From NCBI GenBank assembly GCA_036444495.1, contig JAZGBC010000054.1, forward strand, positions 1 to 19,003: 19,003 nt of DNA, in the 5' to 3' direction. A model generated the notes under the pieces. The model did no database searches. It was not told the origin of the DNA and saw only the letters and a list, made by a program, of their open reading frames with translations. The stretch is from JAZGBC01 sp036444495. GTDB lineage: Bacteria; Pseudomonadota; Alphaproteobacteria; Kiloniellales; J153. Below, piece by piece: positions 13,542 to 19,003 of the stretch (within the stretch, counting starts at the first letter, position 1; the number at the start of each line of letters is the position of its first letter). The translations under genes and the position numbers were made by a program.

Positions 13542-14828
13542 ATGAGCCCGCCGACCGCGACCCACCAGGCCGAGACCTTGGACCAGGCCTACTCCAACGA
13601 TGTTGAGTTCCTGGCCGCGTTCAGCCAATTCTTCGCCGTCTCGCGCGATCTCATGGCCACCCTGGAGACCGCCCTTGCGGGGATCGTCCAGGGCGTCCGC
13701 GCCGAGGCCGGCGCCCTGTTCCTGATGGACGAGGGGGGAAGCGGCGAGCTCGTCTGTCACGCCGCGGTCGGCCCGATGGACCTGCGCGGCACCCGCTTGC
13801 GGCCCGGACGCGGTATCCTGGGGCGCTGTCTGCGGCGCAACGCCATCGAGGCGCTACAGGATCCGGGCGAGGACCCGGAACTGCTGGGCGAGATGGACGA
13901 GAATGGCGGGCTCGTCACCCATACCGTGCTCTGCGCGCCGCTCGCCGCCGACGGCCGCCCCTTCGGCGCGATCCAAGTGGTCAACAACCGTAGCGGCGAG
14001 AGCTTCGGCAAACGGGATTCCCTGCTGCTCCAGACCATGGCCAACTCGGCGGCGCTTGCGGTTGCCAACGCGCGTATGTCCGAGGAACTCGTGGCGCAGG
14101 AGGTCACACGGCGCGAGTTGGACCTGGCGGCCGAGATTCAGCGCAATCTCCTGCCCAAGGTGAAGCCGGGCCTCCTGCCCATCTATGGCCTGAACCGGCC
14201 AATCCGCCAAGTCTCGGGTGACTTCTTCGATTACTTCCAGCTGCCGGACAACCGCATCCCTTTTGCCCTCGGCGATGTCTCGGGCAAGGGGCTGAACGCC
14301 GCCTTGCTCATGGCCAAGGCCGCCAGCCTGTTCCGCTGCCTGGGCAAGCGCAGCGATGATCCGGCCGCGATCATGGCGATCATAAACCGGGAGATCCACG
14401 AGACCACCAGCCGGGGCATGTTCGTGACCATGATCGCCGGCACCTACGACCCGGCGACCGGCCTGCTGCGCTTCGCCAACGCGGGCCACGAACCGCCGCT
14501 GCTGCGCAAAGCCGATCACAGCTACCAGACCTTCCCGGCCGAGGCACCGCCGCTGGGCATCGTGCCCGAGATGGAATACTGGACCCAGGAAGTCCCACTG
14601 GACATGGGAGAGTTCTACATCTTCAGCGACGGGCTCCTGGAATTTCATCACGGCTCCGGCGAGGAACTCGGCGTGGATGGCCTGATCCAGCTCGTGGAAG
14701 GCCTGTCCGACCTGCCGCTGACCGAACGGCTTCGCGGGCTCGTCTCCGAACTGGACCGCGAGGGCTGGGAGGCGCGCGACGACCTGACGGTTCTGGCGAT
14801 CGACGGAAAGTGGACGCCCGAGTCATGA
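13542..14828 (+). CDS. GAF-PP2C (SpoIIE/RsbU-type) serine phosphatase
   Basis: The protein has 428 residues. A GAF-like sensor domain spans about 25-180 (AEAGALFLMDEG, VLCAPLAADGRPFGAIQVVN), a short coiled segment EVTRRELDLAAEIQRNLLP (188-205) links it, and a PP2C/SpoIIE domain follows to the end. Metal-binding acidic residues are D227 (VSGDFFD), D245 (GDVSGKG), D363 (FSDGLLE) and D413/D414 (RDDLTVLAI), so the phosphatase looks active. In partner switching, such enzymes dephosphorylate a STAS antagonist on a conserved serine, and both the STAS protein and its expected kinase are encoded immediately downstream. The ATG at 13542 has no strong ribosome site (GAG six to eight bases upstream). The stop overlaps the next gene's start (ATGA). 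It is the first gene of a seven-gene operon and is divergent from the REC-PAS-ATPase gene. Confidence 0.92.
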   Translation: MSPPTATHQAETLDQAYSNDVEFLAAFSQFFAVSRDLMATLETALAGIVQGVRAEAGALFLMDEGGSGELVCHAAVGPMDLRGTRLRPGRGILGRCLRRNAIEALQDPGEDPELLGEMDENGGLVTHTVLCAPLAADGRPFGAIQVVNNRSGESFGKRDSLLLQTMANSAALAVANARMSEELVAQEVTRRELDLAAEIQRNLLPKVKPGLLPIYGLNRPIRQVSGDFFDYFQLPDNRIPFALGDVSGKGLNAALLMAKAASLFRCLGKRSDDPAAIMAIINREIHETTSRGMFVTMIAGTYDPATGLLRFANAGHEPPLLRKADHSYQTFPAEAPPLGIVPEMEYWTQEVPLDMGEFYIFSDGLLEFHHGSGEELGVDGLIQLVEGLSDLPLTERLRGLVSELDREGWEARDDLTVLAIDGKWTPES

Positions 14829-15286
14829 GCGACGCACCGGCCATGGGAACCTGCGACGAGGGCCTCGAAATGCTGTTCGAGGCGCGGTTCCCGGCGCGCG
14901 CCGACCGCCTGAAGCTGGTCCGCGGCAGCATGTGGGCCGCCGCCCGCATGTGCGGATTTTCCGACTCCATGGCGCAAAACATCGTGCTCGCGGTCGACGA
15001 GGCCTGCCAGAACATCATCGTGCATGGCTACAAGGGGCGCGAGAAAGGCGAGATTCTGCTCAGCGTGCTGCGCACGTCCGAGGCGCTTCATGTGCGCCTG
15101 CGTGACTTCGCACCCATCGTCGATCCCAAGAGCATCCGGCCGCGGGCGCTCGACGATGTCAAGCCCGGCAAACTGGGCAGCTATTTCATCCGGGAAATCA
15201 TGGATTCGGCGGATTATCAGCCGAGTCCGGACGGAACGGGAAATCTCTTGGAAATGATCAAGCGCATGGAGGGGGCGCCATGGTGA
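14825..15286 (+). CDS. RsbW-type anti-sigma/serine kinase-like ATPase
   Basis: This is a small GHKL ATPase of 153 residues, the size of RsbW/SpoIIAB-type proteins. The N box is AVDEACQNIIVHGY at 57-70 (E59, N63). The G1 region reads RDFAPIVD from residue 93, with Ala in place of the usual DxG glycine, and a GKLGSYFIREIMD stretch from 115 forms the ATP lid and G2. In partner switching the protein phosphorylates its STAS antagonist and sequesters a target, classically a sigma factor. No sigma factor gene is present here. I chose ATG 14825 because it overlaps the phosphatase stop as ATGA; GTG 14810 in the same frame would add five residues. The last seven bases overlap the STAS gene start. The kinase-STAS pairing is inferred from adjacency and family. 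Confidence 0.88.
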   Translation: MSDAPAMGTCDEGLEMLFEARFPARADRLKLVRGSMWAAARMCGFSDSMAQNIVLAVDEACQNIIVHGYKGREKGEILLSVLRTSEALHVRLRDFAPIVDPKSIRPRALDDVKPGKLGSYFIREIMDSADYQPSPDGTGNLLEMIKRMEGAPW

Positions 15287-15609
15287 ACAACCCAGCAAAT
15301 CAGGAACCCAACGTCATCCGCCTTAAGGGCGACATCGACCTCGAGCATTCGCCGGGGGTGCGCAAGTCCCTTCTGAGCGCGGTGCAGCGCGAGGGAACCC
15401 TGTTCGTCGATCTATCGGACGTCACTTACATCGACAGTTCGGGCATCGCCTGCCTGGTCGAAGCCCTGCAGGTCGCCCGCGCCGACGGCAGCGACCTGGG
15501 CCTGGTTTCCGTCAGCATGCAGGCCATGCGCGTTCTCGAGCTGGCCCGCCTGGACATGGTCTTCCCAATCCACGACGACCTCGACGCCGCGCTGAGCGCC
15601 AAAACCTGA
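15280..15609 (+). CDS. STAS-domain anti-sigma-factor antagonist (RsbV/SpoIIAA-like; MlaB candidate)
   Basis: The protein has 109 residues, a single STAS domain. It contains VIRLKGDIDLEHSP and the phosphorylation-site motif YIDSSGIACLVEAL, where S53 or S54 corresponds to the serine phosphorylated in SpoIIAA/RsbV. The start overlaps the RsbW gene by seven bases, and GGAGGGG precedes the ATG; GTG 15283 is a close alternative. It is followed 22 bases later by mlaE. That position matters: in E. coli the STAS protein MlaB is a subunit of the MlaFEDB transporter, and no other STAS gene is seen in this operon. It may thus be a partner-switch antagonist, an MlaB-like subunit, or both; the sequence alone does not decide. 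Confidence 0.9.
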   Translation: MVNNPANQEPNVIRLKGDIDLEHSPGVRKSLLSAVQREGTLFVDLSDVTYIDSSGIACLVEALQVARADGSDLGLVSVSMQAMRVLELARLDMVFPIHDDLDAALSAKT

Positions 15610-15614
15610 GGAAC

Positions 15615-15620
15615 AAGGAG
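15615..15620 (+). promoter_or_regulatory. Ribosome binding site of mlaE
   Basis: AAGGAG lies 11 bases before GTG 15632 and 14 bases before ATG 15635. The spacing favours the GTG as the mlaE start. Confidence 0.6.
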
Positions 15621-15631
15621 CCGAACCTGCC

Positions 15632-16420
15632 GTGATGAAGCTGATCGAACAAACCGGCCGTAACACAGTCCGCTGCCTGGACGAGGTGGGCTATGGCGGC
15701 AGCCTGTTCGGCGAGAGCCTGTTCTGGTTTATCTTCGGCTACCGCTGGCGCCAGCCGGTGCGCCCCAACTCGATAGCCGTCCAGATGATGCAGGTGGGCA
15801 TCGAGGCCCTGCCGATTGCGACCCTGTTGTCGATCACCATCGGCGTGATGCTGGCCGTCCAGAGCATCTACTCCCTCGGCCTGTTCGGCGCCGAGTCCTA
15901 TGCCCACGTGGGCATCGCGCTGACCCTGACCCGGGAGTTCTCCCCACTCATCATCGCGATCCTGATCGCCGGGCGCTCCGGTTCGGCGCTGGCCGCCCGC
16001 CTGAGTTCCATGACCATCAACCAAGAGGTGGACGCCCTGCGCGCCATCGGCATCAACCCGGTACGCTTCCTGGTGGCGCCCACCCTGATTGCCCTGGTGG
16101 TCATGGTGCCGGCCCTGACCATGTGGTCGAACCTGGTGGCCATGACGGCCGCCGGCCTCTACGTGTCCCAGGCGATCGACATCTCGCTGGGAGCCTACTG
16201 GGTCAACACCATCGAGGTGCTCTCGACGGTCGATCTGCTCCACGGCCTGAGCAAGAGCGTGATCTTCGGCGTCCTCATCGCGGTGGTGGCGGCAATCAAC
16301 GGCTCGATGGTGACCGGTGGATCGGAGGGCGTGGGCCGCATGACCACGCGGGCGGTGGTGCACATCCTGTCGGCGATCATCGTCACCGACATGATATTCG
16401 CCCTGTTGTTCACGCAATGA
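15632..16420 (+). CDS. mlaE: MlaE-family ABC transporter permease
   Basis: This inner-membrane permease has 262 residues from GTG 15632 (or 261 from ATG 15635). Hydrophobic stretches lie near 61-79, 104-113, 147-176, 208-223 and 243-260. The family hallmark is the segment from REFSPLIIAILIAGRSGSAL (101-120) through NQEVDALRAIGINP (130-143), whose EVDAL helix couples to the ATPase. MlaE forms the membrane core of a transporter that moves phospholipids between inner and outer membranes to keep outer-membrane lipid asymmetry; related systems may carry other lipids. It follows the STAS gene by 22 bases, and its TGA overlaps the mlaF ATG. The direction of lipid transport and exact substrate cannot be read from sequence. 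Confidence 0.92.
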   Translation: MMKLIEQTGRNTVRCLDEVGYGGSLFGESLFWFIFGYRWRQPVRPNSIAVQMMQVGIEALPIATLLSITIGVMLAVQSIYSLGLFGAESYAHVGIALTLTREFSPLIIAILIAGRSGSALAARLSSMTINQEVDALRAIGINPVRFLVAPTLIALVVMVPALTMWSNLVAMTAAGLYVSQAIDISLGAYWVNTIEVLSTVDLLHGLSKSVIFGVLIAVVAAINGSMVTGGSEGVGRMTTRAVVHILSAIIVTDMIFALLFTQ

Positions 16421-17265
16421 GAGAGACGGCAGCAGACCTGCAACGCAAGCTGAGCGGCGAAGCCGCCAGCTTGGTGCGCGACCCGGTCATCGAGGTGGAA
16501 AAACTGGACGCCCATTACGGCACCCTCCAGGTGCTCTTCGGCCTCGATCTGGCGGTGCGGGAAGGCGAGATCATGGTGATCATGGGCGGCAGCGGCTCGG
16601 GCAAAAGCACGCTGCTGCGCCACATGATCGGGCTGGAAGCGCCGAGCAGCGGGACCTTGCGCCTGTTCGGCCGCGACGCCGCCGAGATGGGCGCCATCGA
16701 GATGCTGGAGCTCAGGCGCAAGATGGGCGTCGCGTTCCAGAGCGGCGCCATGTTCAGCTCGCTGAACGTGATGGATAACATCAAGCTTCCGCTGCGCGAG
16801 CACACCGATCTCGACGAGCGCACCATGGACATCATGGCGCGCATGAAGCTCGAGGTGGTCAATCTTTCGGGCTTCGGCAAGCTCATGCCGGCCGAGCTTT
16901 CCGGCGGCATGCTCAAGCGCGCCTCCATCGCGCGGGCCATCGTCATGGACCCCAAGCTGTTGTTCTTCGACGAGCCCTCGGCGGGCCTCGACCCGGTGGT
17001 CTCCTCCGCGCTCGACGAGCTGATCCTGCGCCTGCGTTCGGCCATGGAAATGACCATCGTCGTGGTCACCCACGAGGTGCAAAGCGCCTTCAAGATCGCC
17101 GACCGCATCGCGATCCTGGACGAGGGCAGGATCATCGAGCTGGCCACACCCGAGAAGATTCGCGAGACCAGCAACCCGCAGGTCCAGAATCTGCTCAACC
17201 GGCGCGCGGTGGAGCCGCGCGTGGATCCCGCGGAATACCTGCGCCGCCTGACCGAAAGCGCATGA
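16417..17265 (+). CDS. mlaF: MlaF-family ABC transporter ATPase
   Basis: The protein has 282 residues starting at ATG 16417, which overlaps the mlaE stop (ATGA). All ABC motifs are intact: Walker A GGSGSGKST at 57-65, Q-loop Q108 (VAFQSGAMF, with the extra hydrophobic run typical of MlaF), signature LSGGM at 161-165, Walker B LLFFDEP at 181-187, and switch H219. The SGAMFSSLNVMDNIKLPL stretch is characteristic of the Mla/Ttg2A group. The C-terminal tail beyond about 255 (NLLNRRAVEPRVDPAEYL) is in the region by which MlaF subunits contact each other and MlaB in E. coli. The frame is open far upstream inside mlaE, but that reading overlaps the permease and is not a real extension. It powers lipid transport with MlaE and MlaD. 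Confidence 0.93.
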   Translation: MRETAADLQRKLSGEAASLVRDPVIEVEKLDAHYGTLQVLFGLDLAVREGEIMVIMGGSGSGKSTLLRHMIGLEAPSSGTLRLFGRDAAEMGAIEMLELRRKMGVAFQSGAMFSSLNVMDNIKLPLREHTDLDERTMDIMARMKLEVVNLSGFGKLMPAELSGGMLKRASIARAIVMDPKLLFFDEPSAGLDPVVSSALDELILRLRSAMEMTIVVVTHEVQSAFKIADRIAILDEGRIIELATPEKIRETSNPQVQNLLNRRAVEPRVDPAEYLRRLTESA

Positions 17266-17316
17266 CCGAACCCATGAAACACTCGAACCAACCGAGCCAA
17301 CGACGGAATAGACGCC

Positions 17317-18279
17317 ATGTATAGCCAGAAAGCCAACTACGTTCTGATCGGTTTATTCGTCATCGGCATGCTGGTGGCGATGGTCGTCTCCCTGGCGATG
17401 ATTACGGGCCGGACGACCTCGAGCGAGACCTACTTCACCCTGCTCGACAACGTGGCCGACGTGAAGTACGGAACGCAGGTGCGCTACGAAGGTTTCCCGG
17501 TCGGCCAGGTCGAGGAGATCACGCCCGTGGCCGAGGGCGCGGGCATGCGCTTCCGCGTCAAGATAAGCGTCATAGAGGGCTGGCAGATCCCAAGCGACAG
17601 CAGCGCGTACATCGGCGCCACCAGCTTCCTGGCGGCCAAGACCATCGAGATCGCCAGCGGCCAAAGCGGCGAGCCGCTGCCCGTGGGCGGCGAAATCCGC
17701 GGCGCGCCGACGACCGATATGTTTGCCATCATGGCCGAGACCGCGAAGCTGGTCGGCGAGCTGACCAAGACCAGCATCAAGCCGCTGGCGGACAACCTGA
17801 ATTCGCTGATCGACACCGTCGAGGGCGACGTGCCGCGTATCAGTCAGGAGCTGGTCACCTTCAGCCGGCGGCTCAACGAGACCCTCGACCCGATCCAGGA
17901 GCTGCTGGCCGCCGAGAACATCCAGGCGGTCGAGCGCACCATCGGCAACGCGGAGGAGGCTTCCAGGACCCTGGCGGACCTGGGAGCGGACCTGCGCCAA
18001 ACCCTGGTCACGGTGGATAATATGGCCAATAACCTGGACAAGATCATCGAGGACAATAAGGGAAATATCGACCAAACGTTAAAGGATGCCCAGTACACTC
18101 TAAGGTCGGTCGCCCGGTCGGTCGATTCCATCGTGTACAACCTCGAGGGCACGGCACGCAACATGAACGAGTTCAGCAGGCTGATCCGGCAGAATCCGGG
18201 GCTTCTCCTGGACGGCACGCCGCGCCAGGAGGTCTCGCCGGCCTCGGCCGGTGACAAGAATAGCGAGATCAAGGGATGA
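17317..18279 (+). CDS. mlaD: MlaD-family MCE-domain protein
   Basis: The protein has 320 residues. A single membrane anchor at about 8-29 is followed by one MCE domain at about 38-114 (YFTLLDNVADVKYGTQVRYEGFPVG onward). After it comes a long helical region, about 135-290, rich in amphipathic heptad-like sequence (ETLDPIQELLAAENIQAVERT and beyond). E. coli MlaD is about 183 residues, so this one has a much longer periplasmic C-terminus, as in single-MCE proteins of alphaproteobacteria and plastid TGD2. MCE proteins form hexameric rings that pass lipids through a central pore. A 51-base gap follows mlaF, with only weak GGAA as ribosome site. The stop overlaps the next gene (ATGA). Confidence 0.9.
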   Translation: MYSQKANYVLIGLFVIGMLVAMVVSLAMITGRTTSSETYFTLLDNVADVKYGTQVRYEGFPVGQVEEITPVAEGAGMRFRVKISVIEGWQIPSDSSAYIGATSFLAAKTIEIASGQSGEPLPVGGEIRGAPTTDMFAIMAETAKLVGELTKTSIKPLADNLNSLIDTVEGDVPRISQELVTFSRRLNETLDPIQELLAAENIQAVERTIGNAEEASRTLADLGADLRQTLVTVDNMANNLDKIIEDNKGNIDQTLKDAQYTLRSVARSVDSIVYNLEGTARNMNEFSRLIRQNPGLLLDGTPRQEVSPASAGDKNSEIKG

Positions 18280-18911
18280 GACGCTCCCTGGCCCTGCTGC
18301 TGCCTTTGCTGCTGGGGCTCTCGGCCTGCCTGGGCGGAGGCGCCCCGCCGATACCGCGCGACAACTACTACCGGGTGATGGTGACTCCTCCCGCCCGCTC
18401 GGAGACCCTCGCCTTCCCCGGCGTGATCGCGGTCGCCCCCCTGGAGGCCGACGGGTTGCTGCGCGAGCGCCCGCTGCTCTATAGCGAGAGCGGCGAGGCC
18501 CTCCGGATGCAGCAGCACGACTATCACTACTGGATCGATCCGCCGACCCGCATGCTCCAGACCGAACTGGTGGACTACCTGCGCGGCAGCGGCCTGGCCC
18601 TCTCGGTGGTCACCCCCGAACTCAGGGTCGAGGCGGACTTCGAGGTGATCGGCCGGATCAAGCGCCTCGAGCGCCTGTTGGGCGGCGGGCCGCCGCGGGT
18701 CGTGGCCGAGCTCGAACTGGCCATGATCGAGCGCGAGGGCGAGGGTGATCGGCTGATGATCGTCGAGACCTATGCCGCCGAGGTGCGGGCCGAGGACGAC
18801 AGCGTGAGTTCCTCCATACTGGCGATGAACCAGGCGCTCACCCAAATCTTCGAGCGCTTCCTGGCGGACGCCGGACGCAGCCGCACGGCGAAGAACCCGG
18901 CGGCCCAATAA
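18276..18911 (+). CDS. ABC-type transport auxiliary lipoprotein (PqiC/DUF330-like)
   Basis: The protein has 211 residues. A short signal peptide (MRRSLALLLPLLLGLSAC) ends in lipobox L-S-A-C with Cys18 as the lipidation site. The mature part contains YYRVMV near 30, IAVAPLEADGLLRERPLLY and the HYWIDPPTRML stretch, which match the pattern of auxiliary lipoproteins in MCE operons (PqiC and Mkl/Ttg-linked types). These are thought to sit at the outer membrane and receive or hand over lipid at the MCE tunnel tip. AAGGG precedes the ATG, and the start overlaps the mlaD stop. It closes the operon in the place where E. coli has soluble MlaC, hinting at a Pqi/Let-like rather than strict Mla layout. 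Confidence 0.87.
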   Translation: MRRSLALLLPLLLGLSACLGGGAPPIPRDNYYRVMVTPPARSETLAFPGVIAVAPLEADGLLRERPLLYSESGEALRMQQHDYHYWIDPPTRMLQTELVDYLRGSGLALSVVTPELRVEADFEVIGRIKRLERLLGGGPPRVVAELELAMIEREGEGDRLMIVETYAAEVRAEDDSVSSSILAMNQALTQIFERFLADAGRSRTAKNPAAQ

Positions 18912-18936
18912 TCCAACACGAGCCGATATTCCCAAA
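18909..18936 (+). repeat. Possible degenerate copy of the ATACCAAC repeat end
   Basis: Overlapping the stop codon of the last operon gene, the sequence is TAATCCAAC, seven bases, GATATT, CCCAAA. The CCAAC-N7-GATATT spacing equals that of the copy at 896-923 and of the 266-bp element ends. The match is short, so chance is possible. Confidence 0.3.
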
Positions 18937-18941
18937 GGCTC

Positions 18942-18961
18942 CCGTCAACCTGACTTGACGG
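18942..18961. terminator. Hairpin between convergent genes, possible bidirectional terminator
   Basis: CCGTCAA and TTGACGG form a perfect seven-base stem around a six-base loop, 31 bases after the operon's last stop. There is no T-run on either strand. The place, between an operon end and an apparent convergent gene end, fits a terminator or transcript-stabilising hairpin. Confidence 0.45.
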
Positions 18962-18971
18962 AGCGACCTCC

Positions 18972-19003
18972 TCACTCCGCCGGCGGCTTGGCCTCCTGCC
19001 AGC
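18972..19003 (-). CDS. Possible C-terminal end of a convergent gene, partial
   Basis: Reading leftward from the window edge, one minus-strand frame ends in WQEAKPPAE and TGA (stop at 18974-18972). A charged, Pro/Ala-rich end like this is common for bacterial C-termini, and the stop falls just beyond the hairpin. Only about ten codons are visible, so neither the gene nor its function can be established. Confidence 0.35.
   Translation of the reverse strand, partial: WQEAKPPAE

Overview
The window is high-GC, densely coded DNA that reads as an alphaproteobacterium, most likely a Rhodospirillales/Kiloniellales-type lineage. This is inference from gene content (CinA-like, SfsA, Map and RadC close together; REC-PAS-ATPase proteins; a RsbU/RsbW/STAS set), from a perfect CtrA-type box (TTAA-N7-TTAAC) and from the general codon style. 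No rRNA, tRNA, CRISPR array, transposase or phage gene was seen.

Left part (1-5590). Three minus-strand genes run leftward: a lipoprotein, a MoaB-domain CinA-like protein and the N-terminal half of a Tat-exported PhoX-type phosphatase whose start overlaps the cinA stop. Diverging from the lipoprotein across a 285-bp control region is sfsA-map-radC, a tight plus-strand group. After a 336-bp spacer with two palindromic structures comes an HU-family protein with a histone-H1-like basic N-terminal tail.

Middle (5703-13005). A guanidino-modifying (amidinotransferase/DDAH-like) enzyme is followed by a 266-bp non-coding element bounded by 31-bp imperfect terminal inverted repeats, then by an LPG-synthase-TM-type membrane protein. 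That gene ends tail to tail, 3 bp away, with a 1090-residue BTAD/AAA/TPR regulator. Upstream of the regulator on the minus strand lies a REC-PAS-HATPase protein that has no visible phospho-acceptor histidine.

Right part (13006-19003). A 536-bp AT-richer divergent region separates the kinase-like gene from a seven-gene plus-strand operon: GAF-PP2C (SpoIIE/RsbU) phosphatase, RsbW-type ATPase, STAS protein, MlaE permease, MlaF ATPase, MlaD MCE protein and an ABC-auxiliary (PqiC-like) lipoprotein. Four of the six junctions overlap. A complete partner-switching module is thus built into a phospholipid-transport (Mla-type) operon. Since E. coli MlaB is itself a STAS protein bound to MlaF, the STAS protein here could be both partner-switch antagonist and transporter subunit. 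This is the most interesting biological hypothesis in the window.

A second theme is a dispersed repeat family with the end sequence ATACCAAC-N7-GATATTGAC. Two ends bound the 266-bp element, one solo end encodes the first codons of phoX, and a possible degenerate copy follows the last operon gene.
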